Positions 26,021-34,989 of a stretch of 64,000 nucleotides of DNA are shown one piece after another (the stretch's first letter is position 1; every line of letters begins with the position of its first letter). Source of the stretch: Arenibacter aquaticus (GTDB lineage Bacteria; Bacteroidota; Bacteroidia; Flavobacteriales; Flavobacteriaceae); contig NZ_RQPJ01000008.1 of NCBI RefSeq assembly GCF_003957295.1, positions 124,001 to 188,000 of the forward strand, in the 5' to 3' direction. Position numbers and translations under genes: made by a program. Under the pieces are notes generated by a model. That model was not told the DNA's origin, did no database searches, and saw only the letters and a program-made list of their open reading frames with translations.

Positions 26021-27163
26021 TTAGTTTAAGGGTTTAAAAAAGGTGGGACTATGGTTGGGTAGTAGTTCTGGATGAAAAATGTGGATAAGGTCTTTAAGAA
26101 CCAAATCGGGCCTGCTGGGGGCTAGTTCAAAATATAGGAGTCCGCCTGTTGGCCCTTTACTATTGGCATAGGTATAGATATTTTTGTTTTTAAATGGTGC
26201 AAATTGGGCATAATGTCTATTGGCTTCTTTTAGCTCGCTATAACTGCCATATTGGGAAGGGGAAACCCAGAAGTCGGCGTTATAGCCTTTTTCCAGTACG
26301 CTCTCCAAGCTTAATGAAAGACTGCCGCTGGCCGTGGAATCTTTCCACAAATAATCAGCGTTGGCATCCGTTATAAATTGGGCAGCCCAACTTTTTCCAC
26401 CGGGAAGGTACCAGATATCCTTATACAGGGCACCACTTATAACGCTAGGTGTTTTTTGAGCTTTTGCAGCCAGAGCCTTGGCGTCTTGATAGTTGTTGGC
26501 AATAGAGCGAAAAATACTATCGGCTTTTGCTTCTTTTTTAAAGAAAGGTGCAAAAAACTTAATCCATTCCGCCTTACCTAATGGGGTCTCTTCTGTCCAA
26601 TCCCCGTTATAGGCTACTGGGATGTTGGATCGCTGAATGGTTTCGTAGGTTTTATTTTCATTATTTATGCTAAAACCAATGACAACTTCAGGATTTATAG
26701 CGATTACCATTTCTGAATTGAGAGACTCATTTTTTCCAAGGTCACTAATTAGACCTGCATCGATCCGTTTTCTGGTTGCTGGGGAAGATACGTATTGTGT
26801 ATCAGGAAACCCCACTAACTTTTCGGTTACGCCCAAGGCTTCCAATGCGGGTATATGGGTGGTAGAGGTAACTACCATTCTATCCACGGGTACCCCTATA
26901 ATGGCATCGTATTCATCTTTATTTAAGGAAATAGTTGCCAAATTTTCCTTGGGCACCAGTGCATAGGTGAAATTGGTTTCAGAATTTGGCCAAGGAGAAC
27001 TTATCTCCATAACAGTGAAATGGGAGAACTGTTTAATATGGAAACCACTGGCATGGTCAAGTTTTACGGTTTGGGGTTCAGAAACACTGCCAACCCCTTC
27101 CTTTTTAGGTTGTTTACAGGACCAAACGGATATCAATAATAGAAAGACAACTGCTTTGTTCAA
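26021..27163 (-). CDS. btuF: periplasmic substrate-binding lipoprotein (BtuF-like)
   Basis: A 380-residue lipoprotein with lipobox ISVWSC (about 11-16). The fold is the cluster A-II helical-backbone binding protein of the BtuF/FepB type: RMVVTSTTHIPALEALGV (about 95-112), NPEVVIGF (about 156-163) and YLPGGKSWAAQFITDANADY (about 255-274) are consistent. Translation appears to start at TTG (27161-27163), since no in-frame ATG is near and this gives a clean signal peptide. A TACTTTTG -7 box sits 27 bp upstream. It likely delivers corrinoid to the BtuCD pair. Confidence 0.9.
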   Translation of the reverse strand: MNKAVVFLLLISVWSCKQPKKEGVGSVSEPQTVKLDHASGFHIKQFSHFTVMEISSPWPNSETNFTYALVPKENLATISLNKDEYDAIIGVPVDRMVVTSTTHIPALEALGVTEKLVGFPDTQYVSSPATRKRIDAGLISDLGKNESLNSEMVIAINPEVVIGFSINNENKTYETIQRSNIPVAYNGDWTEETPLGKAEWIKFFAPFFKKEAKADSIFRSIANNYQDAKALAAKAQKTPSVISGALYKDIWYLPGGKSWAAQFITDANADYLWKDSTASGSLSLSLESVLEKGYNADFWVSPSQYGSYSELKEANRHYAQFAPFKNKNIYTYANSKGPTGGLLYFELAPSRPDLVLKDLIHIFHPELLPNHSPTFFKPLN

Positions 27164-27189
27164 GAGATCTAGGTATTGTTTTGTATAGC

Positions 27190-27218
27190 CAAAAGTAGTA
27201 TTAATTTATGGAATCAAA
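27190..27218 (-). promoter_or_regulatory. promoter of the btuF-btuC-btuD operon
   Basis: On the minus strand TTTG (27215-27218) is followed after 17 bases by TACTTTTG (27190-27197), which fits the flavobacterial TTG-N17-23-TAnnTTTG promoter. It predicts a short leader of about 20 bases before the TTG start at 27163, with no room for a riboswitch on this side. Confidence 0.55.
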
Positions 27219-27420
27219 ATTTTTGTAAATATAACAAGGGTCCCATTTTTTTAGTCCAACATTATCAATTTTTGATTAGATTATAAGGTATGCCAAACAA
27301 AGCTAACCCCTAGTTAATATGGTTGTAACTCTCCAGGTCTTAGATGTCTTGGTGGGTTTTATATGATTGATGTTAAAGTCAAACAAAAAAAGGGAAGCTG
27401 ATACTTCCAAAAAAAAGTAG

Positions 27421-27428
27421 TAGTTTCG
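27421..27428 (+). promoter_or_regulatory. -7 box (TAGTTTCG) of the btuB transcript
   Basis: TAGTTTCG matches TAnnTTTG with one change. It ends five bases before the 5' arm of the riboswitch P1 helix at 27433, so transcription from it would begin exactly where the riboswitch starts. Confidence 0.45.
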
Positions 27429-27432
27429 CTGC

Positions 27433-27628
27433 GAATTTTGGTTGCTATTCTCCAAAAGTGGGGGGATAGGATTAAAAGGGAATTCGGTGAAAATCCGAAA
27501 CTGTTCCCGCAACTGTAAACTTGGTCCATTTTTTAATGGATGGTTGCCATTTCTTCAAAAACCACTGCCCTTTTAGATTGGGTGGGAAGGTAAATGGTAA
27601 TACGTAAGTCAGGAGACCTGCCAAATTC
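27433..27628 (+). promoter_or_regulatory. cobalamin (vitamin B12) riboswitch
   Basis: The conserved blocks occur in order: GGTTGCT (27440-27446), GGATTAAAAGGGAAT with GGTGAAAATCC (27468-27497), CTGTTCCCGCAACTGTAA (27501-27518), CCACTGCCC and GGGAAGG (about 27563-27590), then the B12 box AAGTCAGGAGACCTGCC (27606-27622). The ends GAATTTTGG and CCAAATTC pair as P1. The P13-type region lies 45 bases from the btuB ATG. No T-rich terminator hairpin follows, so control is probably at translation. Adenosylcobalamin or a related cobamide would repress btuB and the BtuG-like gene. Confidence 0.96.
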
Positions 27629-27672
27629 ATCACTAAATAGTACAGACTTTCGGGCAAAGGGTCTTCTGGAAT

Positions 27673-29517
27673 ATGGAAAAAAAAGAGATCATTTTACTTT
27701 TATTGACGCTTTGTGGCATGATGACAGTCTATGCCCAAAAGGATAGTGTTATTGTCCTGGATGAGGTTGTGTTAAGCGACACAAAATTTCTACATTTTTC
27801 TAAAGGGGTAAAAGTGAGGGTCATCAGTGATTCCGTCCAACAGAAAACAGTCAGTTCCCTTACCGATTTATTGCGGGCCAACTCCACTATCTATTTTAAG
27901 GAAAACGGATATGGTATGGTGTCCTCGGCCTCTTTTAGGGGAACCAATGCACAGCAGACCGCCGTGGTTTGGAACGGCATTACTATAAATTCACAACTTA
28001 CCGGTCAGACCGATTTTAATACCATCATACCCGAAAATTATGACAATGTAGTGGTTAGAAGTGGAGGAGGAAGTGTACAATATGGTAGTGGTGCAGTAGG
28101 GGGCAGCATTTTGTTGAATGATAGTTTTGGGTTTAATGAGGATTGGAAGAATAAGTTCTCCGTGGGTTATGGAAGTTTTAATTCTAGCCAACTTACCTAT
28201 AATACCACTTATGGCAGTGATAAATTATCTTTCAATTTTGGGGTTAATCGTAGAGCGTCCGATAACGATTATAAATATTTGGGTACGGATAAGAGGAATG
28301 AAAATGGAGCATATGAGGTGATAAACATAAATGGCAATGCGGGTTATTTTATCAACCGGAATAAGATGCTGAAAATATTCCATAACACCTTTATTGGCGA
28401 CAGGGATTTCTCGGGTACCTTGACCGCTCCTGCCGATGAGAATTATAAGGATGTAAATAGTAGATCGCTATTGGAACTCAGCAGCTTTAATGAGCAAAAA
28501 GTGGTTAGGATAAAGGCTGGCCATTTATATGAACGTTACCGTTATTTTCCCAATAAGGAAAGAAATGAATTTAGCTTTGGGGAGGCCAATACTTTTTTGG
28601 CCAAGTACGATTACAAATATCAATTAAACAAACTTAGCCTTAATGGCATTGTTGATGTGGCTTCAATAAGGGCCAAGGGGTCTTCAATAGAAAAGGCCAG
28701 TAGGAACAGTGTTTCGGGTACTATTTTAATTTCACATGATCTAACGGAAACATTAAGCTATGGTGTAAATCTAAGACAGGAGGTGGTGAGCGATTTTAAG
28801 AGCCCCTTTCTTGTGGCATTAAATAGTAATTATAAGTTGAATAGTAACTATACCTTGCAATTGAACGCTTCCAAAAACCATAGGGTCCCAACCTTTAACG
28901 ACCTCTATTGGATAGGGGCGGGGGCAAGCGGAAATTTGGAGGTGTTGCCAGAAACCTCATGGCAAGTAGAACTAGGGCAGACCTATGAAGGGGAAAATTA
29001 TTCTTTTTCTGCAAATATGTATGCTATAAAATCTAATAATTCCATTCAATGGCGACCCAATGACCAAGGTATTTGGATGGCTATGAATGTACAGGAGGTA
29101 TCCCAGTATGGCTTGGAGTTAGGGTTGGATTATAGTACCAATTGGGACCAGCATAAGTTACTATGGGAAAATGAGTACGCCTTTACCAAGTCCTTGGATA
29201 ATGCTACCAACAATCAATTGTTATACGTACCACTACATAAATTTAGATCCAATATAGCCTACCAGTACAGGAGAATAGCATTTTTTGGCCAAATTCTGTA
29301 TAATGGATTGGTGTATACCACCACGGATGAGAGCGAAGATTTACCTGGATATCTGGTGTCGCATATAGGGCTAGACTACCATTGGCCCAGTACCTCCAAA
29401 CTTAAAGTTACTACAGGGCTAAAGGTCAATAATATATTTAATAAAAACTATCAAAATGTGGCATATAGGCCCATGCCCAATAGAAATTTTCAACTACATA
29501 TAATAACTAAATTTTAA
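27673..29517 (+). CDS. btuB: TonB-dependent vitamin B12 receptor (BtuB-like)
   Basis: Outer-membrane receptor of 614 residues. A signal peptide (about 1-21, ending in VYAQ) is followed by a possible TonB box (VIVLDEVVLSD), the plug domain (about 40-155, with RGTNAQQTAVVWNGI and VVRSGGGSVQYGSGAVGG) and a beta barrel ending in a C-terminal Phe (QLHIITKF), as needed for BamA recognition. The length and lack of a carboxypeptidase-like extension match BtuB rather than SusC. The riboswitch directly upstream identifies the ligand class. Confidence 0.94.
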   Translation: MEKKEIILLLLTLCGMMTVYAQKDSVIVLDEVVLSDTKFLHFSKGVKVRVISDSVQQKTVSSLTDLLRANSTIYFKENGYGMVSSASFRGTNAQQTAVVWNGITINSQLTGQTDFNTIIPENYDNVVVRSGGGSVQYGSGAVGGSILLNDSFGFNEDWKNKFSVGYGSFNSSQLTYNTTYGSDKLSFNFGVNRRASDNDYKYLGTDKRNENGAYEVININGNAGYFINRNKMLKIFHNTFIGDRDFSGTLTAPADENYKDVNSRSLLELSSFNEQKVVRIKAGHLYERYRYFPNKERNEFSFGEANTFLAKYDYKYQLNKLSLNGIVDVASIRAKGSSIEKASRNSVSGTILISHDLTETLSYGVNLRQEVVSDFKSPFLVALNSNYKLNSNYTLQLNASKNHRVPTFNDLYWIGAGASGNLEVLPETSWQVELGQTYEGENYSFSANMYAIKSNNSIQWRPNDQGIWMAMNVQEVSQYGLELGLDYSTNWDQHKLLWENEYAFTKSLDNATNNQLLYVPLHKFRSNIAYQYRRIAFFGQILYNGLVYTTTDESEDLPGYLVSHIGLDYHWPSTSKLKVTTGLKVNNIFNKNYQNVAYRPMPNRNFQLHIITKF

Positions 29518-29530
29518 AATCGATTAACAA

Positions 29531-30586
29531 ATGAAAATTAAAAATGCATTTTTATCCTTGATGATTCTTGGTCTTTCCCTGTCCTGTACCAATGATGATG
29601 ATGGTGGAGAGGCCCCTTTGGGTGCCTACGAAAATGGAATATTGGTATCCAATGAAGGTCCTTTTAGCAACGGATCGGGAACGGTTACCTTTATATCTGC
29701 TGATTTGTCTGTGGTAGACCCTGCCATATATAAAAATACAAATGGGGAGGATTTAGGAAATGTTGTGCAATCTATCGGATTTGCGGAAGATGAGGCTTTT
29801 GTCATTGCCAATGTCTCCAATAAGATAAATGTGGTAAACAGATATACATTTGAAAAAATTGCCAGTATAGAAGAAGGGTTGAACAATCCTAGGTATTTTG
29901 TTGCAGTAAACGGTAAGGGATATGTTACCAATTGGGGTGATACGGCAGATGAAACCGATGATTTTGTTGCTATTATCAATTTACAAAATTATACGGTTGA
30001 AGGTTCTATTTCAGTTGCTTTGGGTCCTGAGGCTATTCTGGCCCATAACAATACCGTATATGTTGCACATCAGGGAGCTTGGGGACAAAATAACAAGGTT
30101 TCCGTCATCAATACCGATTCTAATGAAGTAGTCAAATCTATTACGGTAGGGGATGTGCCCAATTCCATGCAGTTGGATGCTTCTGGAAACTTGTGGGTTT
30201 TGGCTTCCGGTAAACCGTCCTATACCAATGACGAGACAGCAGGAGTCCTTTCTAAAATAAACACCACAACAAACGAGGTGGACAGTAATTATGAGTTTAA
30301 TACCACAGAGCATCCAGGGCTGTTACAAATGGAGGGTAGTACTCTGTATTACTATATGGGAGGTTCTGTTTATCATCAAAATGTATCTGCCACTTCCCTA
30401 AGTAAAGAGGTAGTATTAAGTGAGGTTGGCTTTTATACCATGGCGGTAAGTGAAGGACGTTTATATGGTACTGATGCGGGCGACTATGCAAGTAATGGGA
30501 CCCTTACGGTCTATGATTTAAGCACAAAACTGGCCGTTGAGACCTTGGATGTTGGAATTATTCCAGGAGGTGTCTATTTTAATTAA
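29531..30586 (+). CDS. btuG: BtuG-like surface beta-propeller lipoprotein (DUF5074/YncE type)
   Basis: A 351-residue lipoprotein with lipobox LSLSC (about 15-19) followed by TNDDDGG, an acidic stretch like the lipoprotein export signal of Bacteroidota, so it is likely on the cell surface. The remainder is a seven-bladed propeller: repeats such as VVNRYTFEKIASIEEG, VAIINLQNYTVEGSI, VSVINTDSNEVVKSI and LTVYDLSTKLAVETL. Proteins of this type in Bacteroides (BtuG) capture cobamides very tightly and hand them to BtuB. It lies 13 bp after btuB under the same riboswitch. Confidence 0.88.
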   Translation: MKIKNAFLSLMILGLSLSCTNDDDGGEAPLGAYENGILVSNEGPFSNGSGTVTFISADLSVVDPAIYKNTNGEDLGNVVQSIGFAEDEAFVIANVSNKINVVNRYTFEKIASIEEGLNNPRYFVAVNGKGYVTNWGDTADETDDFVAIINLQNYTVEGSISVALGPEAILAHNNTVYVAHQGAWGQNNKVSVINTDSNEVVKSITVGDVPNSMQLDASGNLWVLASGKPSYTNDETAGVLSKINTTTNEVDSNYEFNTTEHPGLLQMEGSTLYYYMGGSVYHQNVSATSLSKEVVLSEVGFYTMAVSEGRLYGTDAGDYASNGTLTVYDLSTKLAVETLDVGIIPGGVYFN

Positions 30587-30643
30587 TAGAAAAACAGTAA
30601 GCTTATAAGGGCTAAATATTGGCCTGAGACCAATATAATGAAG

Positions 30644-30681
30644 AGTCCCCATTCTCCTTTTAGAACAGGAGAATGGGGACT
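30644..30681. terminator. bidirectional terminator hairpin between btuG and the S41 protease gene
   Basis: AGTCCCCATTCTCCT and AGGAGAATGGGGACT form a perfect 15-bp stem around an eight-base loop. It lies between convergent genes and is flanked by AT-rich sequence, so it can end transcription from both sides. Confidence 0.85.
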
Positions 30682-30720
30682 TAATATTTTTAAGCTTAAC
30701 TACATTACAAAAGTAAAGCC

Positions 30721-32196
30721 TTATTGAAAAGAAATACTAAGGGGTTTGTCCAAATACATATTATCTTTTATTACTGTGAACATTTTGGAGTTGGACACTT
30801 CCTGTACGGGCGCTTTTACGCTAAAATCCCTTTTAGCACTTTCCCCGGTTATCTCTTGGATTGCCCTGGCTAACAAGGGTTCGTTAGGATCTCCCAAGGA
30901 GCCTAGGTTGGAGACATCTTCTTGTAGGGTTATATCCGGGTCTAGGCCAGATGTGTAATCAGAAAACCCTGCCGAATTTTCATTTCTACCCATTAGGGGT
31001 TGCATGGCCCAAGAATTATTGGGGTCTATTTTGTTTTCTCTATCCGATCTGTAAATATAGTCGTTATCAATATCATCTACCATGGTGACCGAAAATTCAT
31101 TTTTGCCCCTTGTGGTTTCACCAATGTGAATAACATCTATATAGGGCGCCAATCCGTTCATCACCAATTCACTTGCCGAAGCAGAATTAGCTGTTGCCAA
31201 AACATAAACCTTGCTGAGGTTTAAACTGTTGATACTGCTGCCTTGATCGGTCTTATCTCCAAAATAGTCTTCCAGTTGGTCTTTCTTTAGCAGTGATTGT
31301 ATTTTATCATTCCATCTTTGTCTTATAAATAGTTCATCGGTATTAGTGCCATATACCATGCTGGCCAATAACCTGGAACTGTTCACGGAGCCTCCGGGAT
31401 TATAGCGTAGGTCTAGTACTAATTCTGTTACCCCGGCAGATTTAAATTGACCAAAAACATCGTTCAGTTGTTCGTTGTAGCCACTGGTAAAACCATTATA
31501 CATGAGGTAGCCAATTTTTATTCCACTCCTTTCTATGGTCTTGGCCACAAGAATAGGGTTTTCCTGTAAACCCTCTTCCTTGGTCAAGGTTACCTCCTTG
31601 TCATTGTCTGTTACAACGGTTCCCGATATATCGGCCATACCCAAGGTGTAGGTGTCAGAATCGGCCCCAAATAATAGGTTTACATAGGTATCGTTCGTAA
31701 GTTTTATTCCGTTGACTCTAGTAAATATATCACCTCTGGCAATATCCTTGGTGGCGGCATTGGAATTAGGGATAATATATCTGACATATCCAAATATGTC
31801 AGAACTTCCCTCAAAACGTACTAACCCAAATTCCATTCCATTACTTTTGGAGACCCCTTCCAGGGCGTTGACCAAGGTTTTGTAATCCTCTTCAACAAAG
31901 CTAAACCTATCTACGGCGCTGCCAGACCCAACTATATTGCTATGATTGTAACAGGTTTGGTAAAAGAATTCCTCAGGATCAGGATATGTTTCCAAATATT
32001 CCACATACTCATCATTGGTTGTAAATCTATCATCGCCCAGATTGGGAGCGTCTGCCTGCCAAAAGTACCATTGGTTTAGACCCTGCCACATAAAATTCTG
32101 AACCGTGGTCTCTTTTGGGTAGAGAAAAGCATTATCGTCCTTATCCGAACAGGAGAGTATTAGAGTGCATAAAAGAATACCAAAAATTTTTTTCAT
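30721..32196 (-). CDS. S41-family peptidase lipoprotein, paralogue 1
   Basis: A 491-residue lipoprotein (lipobox TLILSC, about 11-16) of the C-terminal-processing peptidase family. Order: N-terminal helical part with QNFMWQGLNQWYFWQ, a PDZ-like domain (about 130-200, VRYIIPNSNAATKDIARGD), then the protease domain with LVLDLRYNPGGSVNSSRLLA and the nucleophile segment NSASASELVMNGL. A Lys in ETTRGKNEF follows at the right distance for the Ser-Lys dyad. It is a close tandem copy of the gene at 32323, and probably cleaves exported proteins in the periplasm or at the surface. Confidence 0.92.
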   Translation of the reverse strand: MKKIFGILLCTLILSCSDKDDNAFLYPKETTVQNFMWQGLNQWYFWQADAPNLGDDRFTTNDEYVEYLETYPDPEEFFYQTCYNHSNIVGSGSAVDRFSFVEEDYKTLVNALEGVSKSNGMEFGLVRFEGSSDIFGYVRYIIPNSNAATKDIARGDIFTRVNGIKLTNDTYVNLLFGADSDTYTLGMADISGTVVTDNDKEVTLTKEEGLQENPILVAKTIERSGIKIGYLMYNGFTSGYNEQLNDVFGQFKSAGVTELVLDLRYNPGGSVNSSRLLASMVYGTNTDELFIRQRWNDKIQSLLKKDQLEDYFGDKTDQGSSINSLNLSKVYVLATANSASASELVMNGLAPYIDVIHIGETTRGKNEFSVTMVDDIDNDYIYRSDRENKIDPNNSWAMQPLMGRNENSAGFSDYTSGLDPDITLQEDVSNLGSLGDPNEPLLARAIQEITGESAKRDFSVKAPVQEVSNSKMFTVIKDNMYLDKPLSISFQ

Positions 32197-32322
32197 CTAT
32201 TTTTTATTCAATGGTTATTATGGTAGTACCGCCATACAAAGTGAATGGCAATTTAAATTTCAATAGTTAAAGCATGCAACCCTTATTAGTAGTCTTAGCT
32301 ACGCTAAGAAATTAAGGCCCTT

Positions 32323-33828
32323 TTAGGGTTGCAGCACAGTTTTTGTCTTTATGGGCAATGGATTTTTGATATCCATAAACATATTGTCCTTGGTTTTGGT
32401 AAACATTTTAGAGCTACTTATTAATTTTACAGGTAGGTCTACATTAAAATCCATTTTCGCTGTTGTCCCAGTTATTTCTGCAATGGCCTTGGCCAATAGG
32501 GGTTCGTTGCTATTTCCCAAAACTCCTAAATTGGATAAATCCTCTTCCAAAAAGATATCCGGTACCAATCCGGAAGTGTAGTCTGAAAATCCATTGGCAT
32601 TTTCATTTCTCCCAATTAAAGGCTGTATGGCCCATTGGTTATCTGGATTAATTTTATCCTCTCTATTGGGGCTATATACGTTACCGTTATCAAAATCGTC
32701 TACGAAGGTAACGGAAAATTCGTTTTTACCGGTTGTAGTTTCTCCTATATGAACCACATCCAAATAGGGGTCAAGACCATTTATGACCAATTCACTTGCC
32801 GAGGCACTACTTGAAGTGGCAAGTATATAGACTTTATTAAGGCCTAAAGTATTCAATGGAGTATTATTGTCCGTTTTATCGGCAAAATAGCTAATAAGTT
32901 CCGCATCGTTAAATTCTGACTGCAATTTCTCATTGTAACGGGCTTTGAGGAATACCTGATCCGTGTGGGTCCCATAAATCATACTGGATAGTAAAAGGGC
33001 CGAATTTACGGAGCCACCAGGGTTATAACGTAGGTCCAACACCAAATCTGTAACTCCGGCCGACTTGAATTCGCCAAAGGCCTCATTGAGTTCCTCGTCA
33101 AATTCGTTGGTAAAGCCATTGTACATTATGTAGCCAATTTTTTTACCACTAACTTCCAATACTGTGGTTAGATGTATCGGATTTTCAATTAGATTGGCCT
33201 CTTTGGTCAATGTTACCTCCCTATCAGTATCACTAACAGTATTATTGGCAATTTCGGCCATGTTTAAGGTATAGGTGTCGCTGTCGCCAAATAATAGGTC
33301 TATATAATTATCAATGTTGAGGGTAGTGCCATTGACACCGGTAAATATGTCGCCTCTCTTAATATCTTTTGTAGAAGCGTCGGAATTGGGAACAATATAG
33401 CGCACATAACCATAAACATCATTGCTGCCTGAAAACAACCCCAATCCAAATTCAACTCCATTGCTTTTGGATATGCCAGCAAAACTTTGGGTAAGTTCTT
33501 TATAGTCTTCTGAATAAAAACTGAAACGATCCTCTGAAAAAAGCAATTTTTCATCAAAGAACTTGCTTGGGTCTTCTTCAGATTCCAAAAAGGTCCTGTA
33601 TTCTGTTTCTGTACTGAAACGTGAATCCAGTAAGTCAGGAACATCACTTTGCCAAAAATAATAGGTGTTCATGGTCTGCCACATAAAATTTTGGACTGTA
33701 ACATCTATTTCTGGCTCGGGGGAGCCAACTACTTCTTCAATTTCTTGGGTGGCAAGACTATCATCGGTCTTGCTACAACTAATAAAAAATAAACTTAATC
33801 CCAGTAAACTTAGCAAATACTTCTTCAT
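32323..33828 (-). CDS. S41-family peptidase lipoprotein, paralogue 2
   Basis: About 501 residues with the same plan as its neighbour: lipobox SLFFISC, QNFMWQTMNTYYFWQ, PDZ-like VRYIVPNSDASTKDIKRGD, protease core LVLDLRYNPGGSVNSALLL, nucleophile SSSASELVINGL and the dyad Lys in ETTTGKNEF. The ATG at 33828 is chosen because it starts the signal peptide; two more in-frame ATGs lie 6 and 14 codons upstream. The two genes are 126 bp apart and have clearly arisen by duplication, with strongest divergence just after the lipid anchor. Confidence 0.92.
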   Translation of the reverse strand: MKKYLLSLLGLSLFFISCSKTDDSLATQEIEEVVGSPEPEIDVTVQNFMWQTMNTYYFWQSDVPDLLDSRFSTETEYRTFLESEEDPSKFFDEKLLFSEDRFSFYSEDYKELTQSFAGISKSNGVEFGLGLFSGSNDVYGYVRYIVPNSDASTKDIKRGDIFTGVNGTTLNIDNYIDLLFGDSDTYTLNMAEIANNTVSDTDREVTLTKEANLIENPIHLTTVLEVSGKKIGYIMYNGFTNEFDEELNEAFGEFKSAGVTDLVLDLRYNPGGSVNSALLLSSMIYGTHTDQVFLKARYNEKLQSEFNDAELISYFADKTDNNTPLNTLGLNKVYILATSSSASASELVINGLDPYLDVVHIGETTTGKNEFSVTFVDDFDNGNVYSPNREDKINPDNQWAIQPLIGRNENANGFSDYTSGLVPDIFLEEDLSNLGVLGNSNEPLLAKAIAEITGTTAKMDFNVDLPVKLISSSKMFTKTKDNMFMDIKNPLPIKTKTVLQP

Positions 33829-34063
33829 TGTTTTTTTATAACGCATTTTATCACCAAATGTGATACACAAATATCATTCCACTAAAAAAATGAATAGTAT
33901 TAGGAACAATTTTACTTATATACGGAATTAGTTTAGATTTGGTTTCCGCAGTACTAAATTACTTACATTGTAAAGAAATTAAAACATATTGTAACAATTT
34001 TCGATGTATATCGTCTTCCCATTGTAAGCCTTTCAACGAGGGTTGCAAAACAACTAGACCAAA

Positions 34064-34573
34064 ATGCAACAAACAGAGTTTTTAAATGTGGTTTTGCCAT
34101 TTAAGGATAAACTTTTTAGGATGGCCATGCGTCTATTGGTTTCTAGGGAAGAGGCGGAGGATGCCACCCAGGAAATTATTTTGAAGTTGTGGGAAAAGAA
34201 GAAGGCGATGGTTGGCTATAACAATGTTGAGGCTTATGCCATGATGATGACGAAGAATTTTTGCTTGGACCGACTAAAGTCCAAACAGGCGGGAAATCTA
34301 AAATTGGTGCATAGCAATTACAGTGATGACAGTGTTTCCTTGCAGCGGCAAGTAGAAGTTAGGGATAGTTTAGGATGGATAGAAAAGATTATGCAAGAGT
34401 TGCCGGAACAACAAAAAATAATTTTGCAATTGCGGGATGTGGAGCAATATGAATATGACGAAATATCCAAATTGTTGGAAATGAGTCCAACTGCGGTGAG
34501 GGTGGCCTTATCCAGGGCAAGAAAAACAGTTAGGGAAAAATTAATGGAAAAGGAGAATTATGGAATTGGATAG
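34064..34573 (+). CDS. ECF RNA polymerase sigma factor
   Basis: A 169-residue group 4 sigma factor. Region 2 spans about 8-75 (FKDKLFRMAMRLLVSREEAEDATQEI), and region 4 about 105-160 (LPEQQKIILQLRDVEQYEYD with the helix-turn-helix LLEMSPTAVRVALSRARKTV). There is no region 3. Its last 14 bases overlap the next gene, a membrane protein that is probably its anti-sigma factor. Two DUF4252 proteins follow and are the likely regulon. Confidence 0.95.
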   Translation: MQQTEFLNVVLPFKDKLFRMAMRLLVSREEAEDATQEIILKLWEKKKAMVGYNNVEAYAMMMTKNFCLDRLKSKQAGNLKLVHSNYSDDSVSLQRQVEVRDSLGWIEKIMQELPEQQKIILQLRDVEQYEYDEISKLLEMSPTAVRVALSRARKTVREKLMEKENYGIG

Positions 34574-34982
34574 GATAGAAAAATTACTGGAAAAGTATTT
34601 TGATGCAAGCGCAACGGTGGCAGAGGAGAAAATTATAAGGGATTATTTTTTAAATGAGGATATCCCTGCGCATCTGCAGCGGTACGCTCCTATGTTTAAA
34701 TACTTTTCCAATGCCAAAGAGGAACGTTTTACCAAGCGTCTTCCACTAAGGCCTGGAAACAGAAGTTATTGGAAGGGGATTTCTGTTGCAGCGGTGGTGG
34801 TCTTGGTATTTGGCATATATTTTGGAAGAAGCTACCAAGAACGTAAGAAAGCGGAATATGCCTATCAGGAAACCAAAAAAGCGTTGAGTCTCTTGGCATT
34901 AAACCTTGAACGCGGAACAGAGAAGGTGGCTTATTTAAGGGAGTTTGAAGAAACAAAACAAAAAATTTACAACAACAATTAA
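34560..34982 (+). CDS. putative anti-sigma factor, single-pass membrane protein
   Basis: A 140-residue protein with a cytosolic N-terminal part (about 1-70; RIEKLLEKYFDASATVAEEK is like the zinc-less anti-sigma start seen in Bacteroidota), one membrane span (about 73-90, ISVAAVVVLVFGIYFG) and a coiled, charged C-terminal tail. No His-x3-Cys-x2-Cys zinc motif is present. Overlap with the sigma gene by 14 bases strongly suggests the pair works together; the anti-sigma role itself is inference. Confidence 0.75.
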   Translation: MELDRIEKLLEKYFDASATVAEEKIIRDYFLNEDIPAHLQRYAPMFKYFSNAKEERFTKRLPLRPGNRSYWKGISVAAVVVLVFGIYFGRSYQERKKAEYAYQETKKALSLLALNLERGTEKVAYLREFEETKQKIYNNN

Positions 34983-34989
34983 ATTTAAA

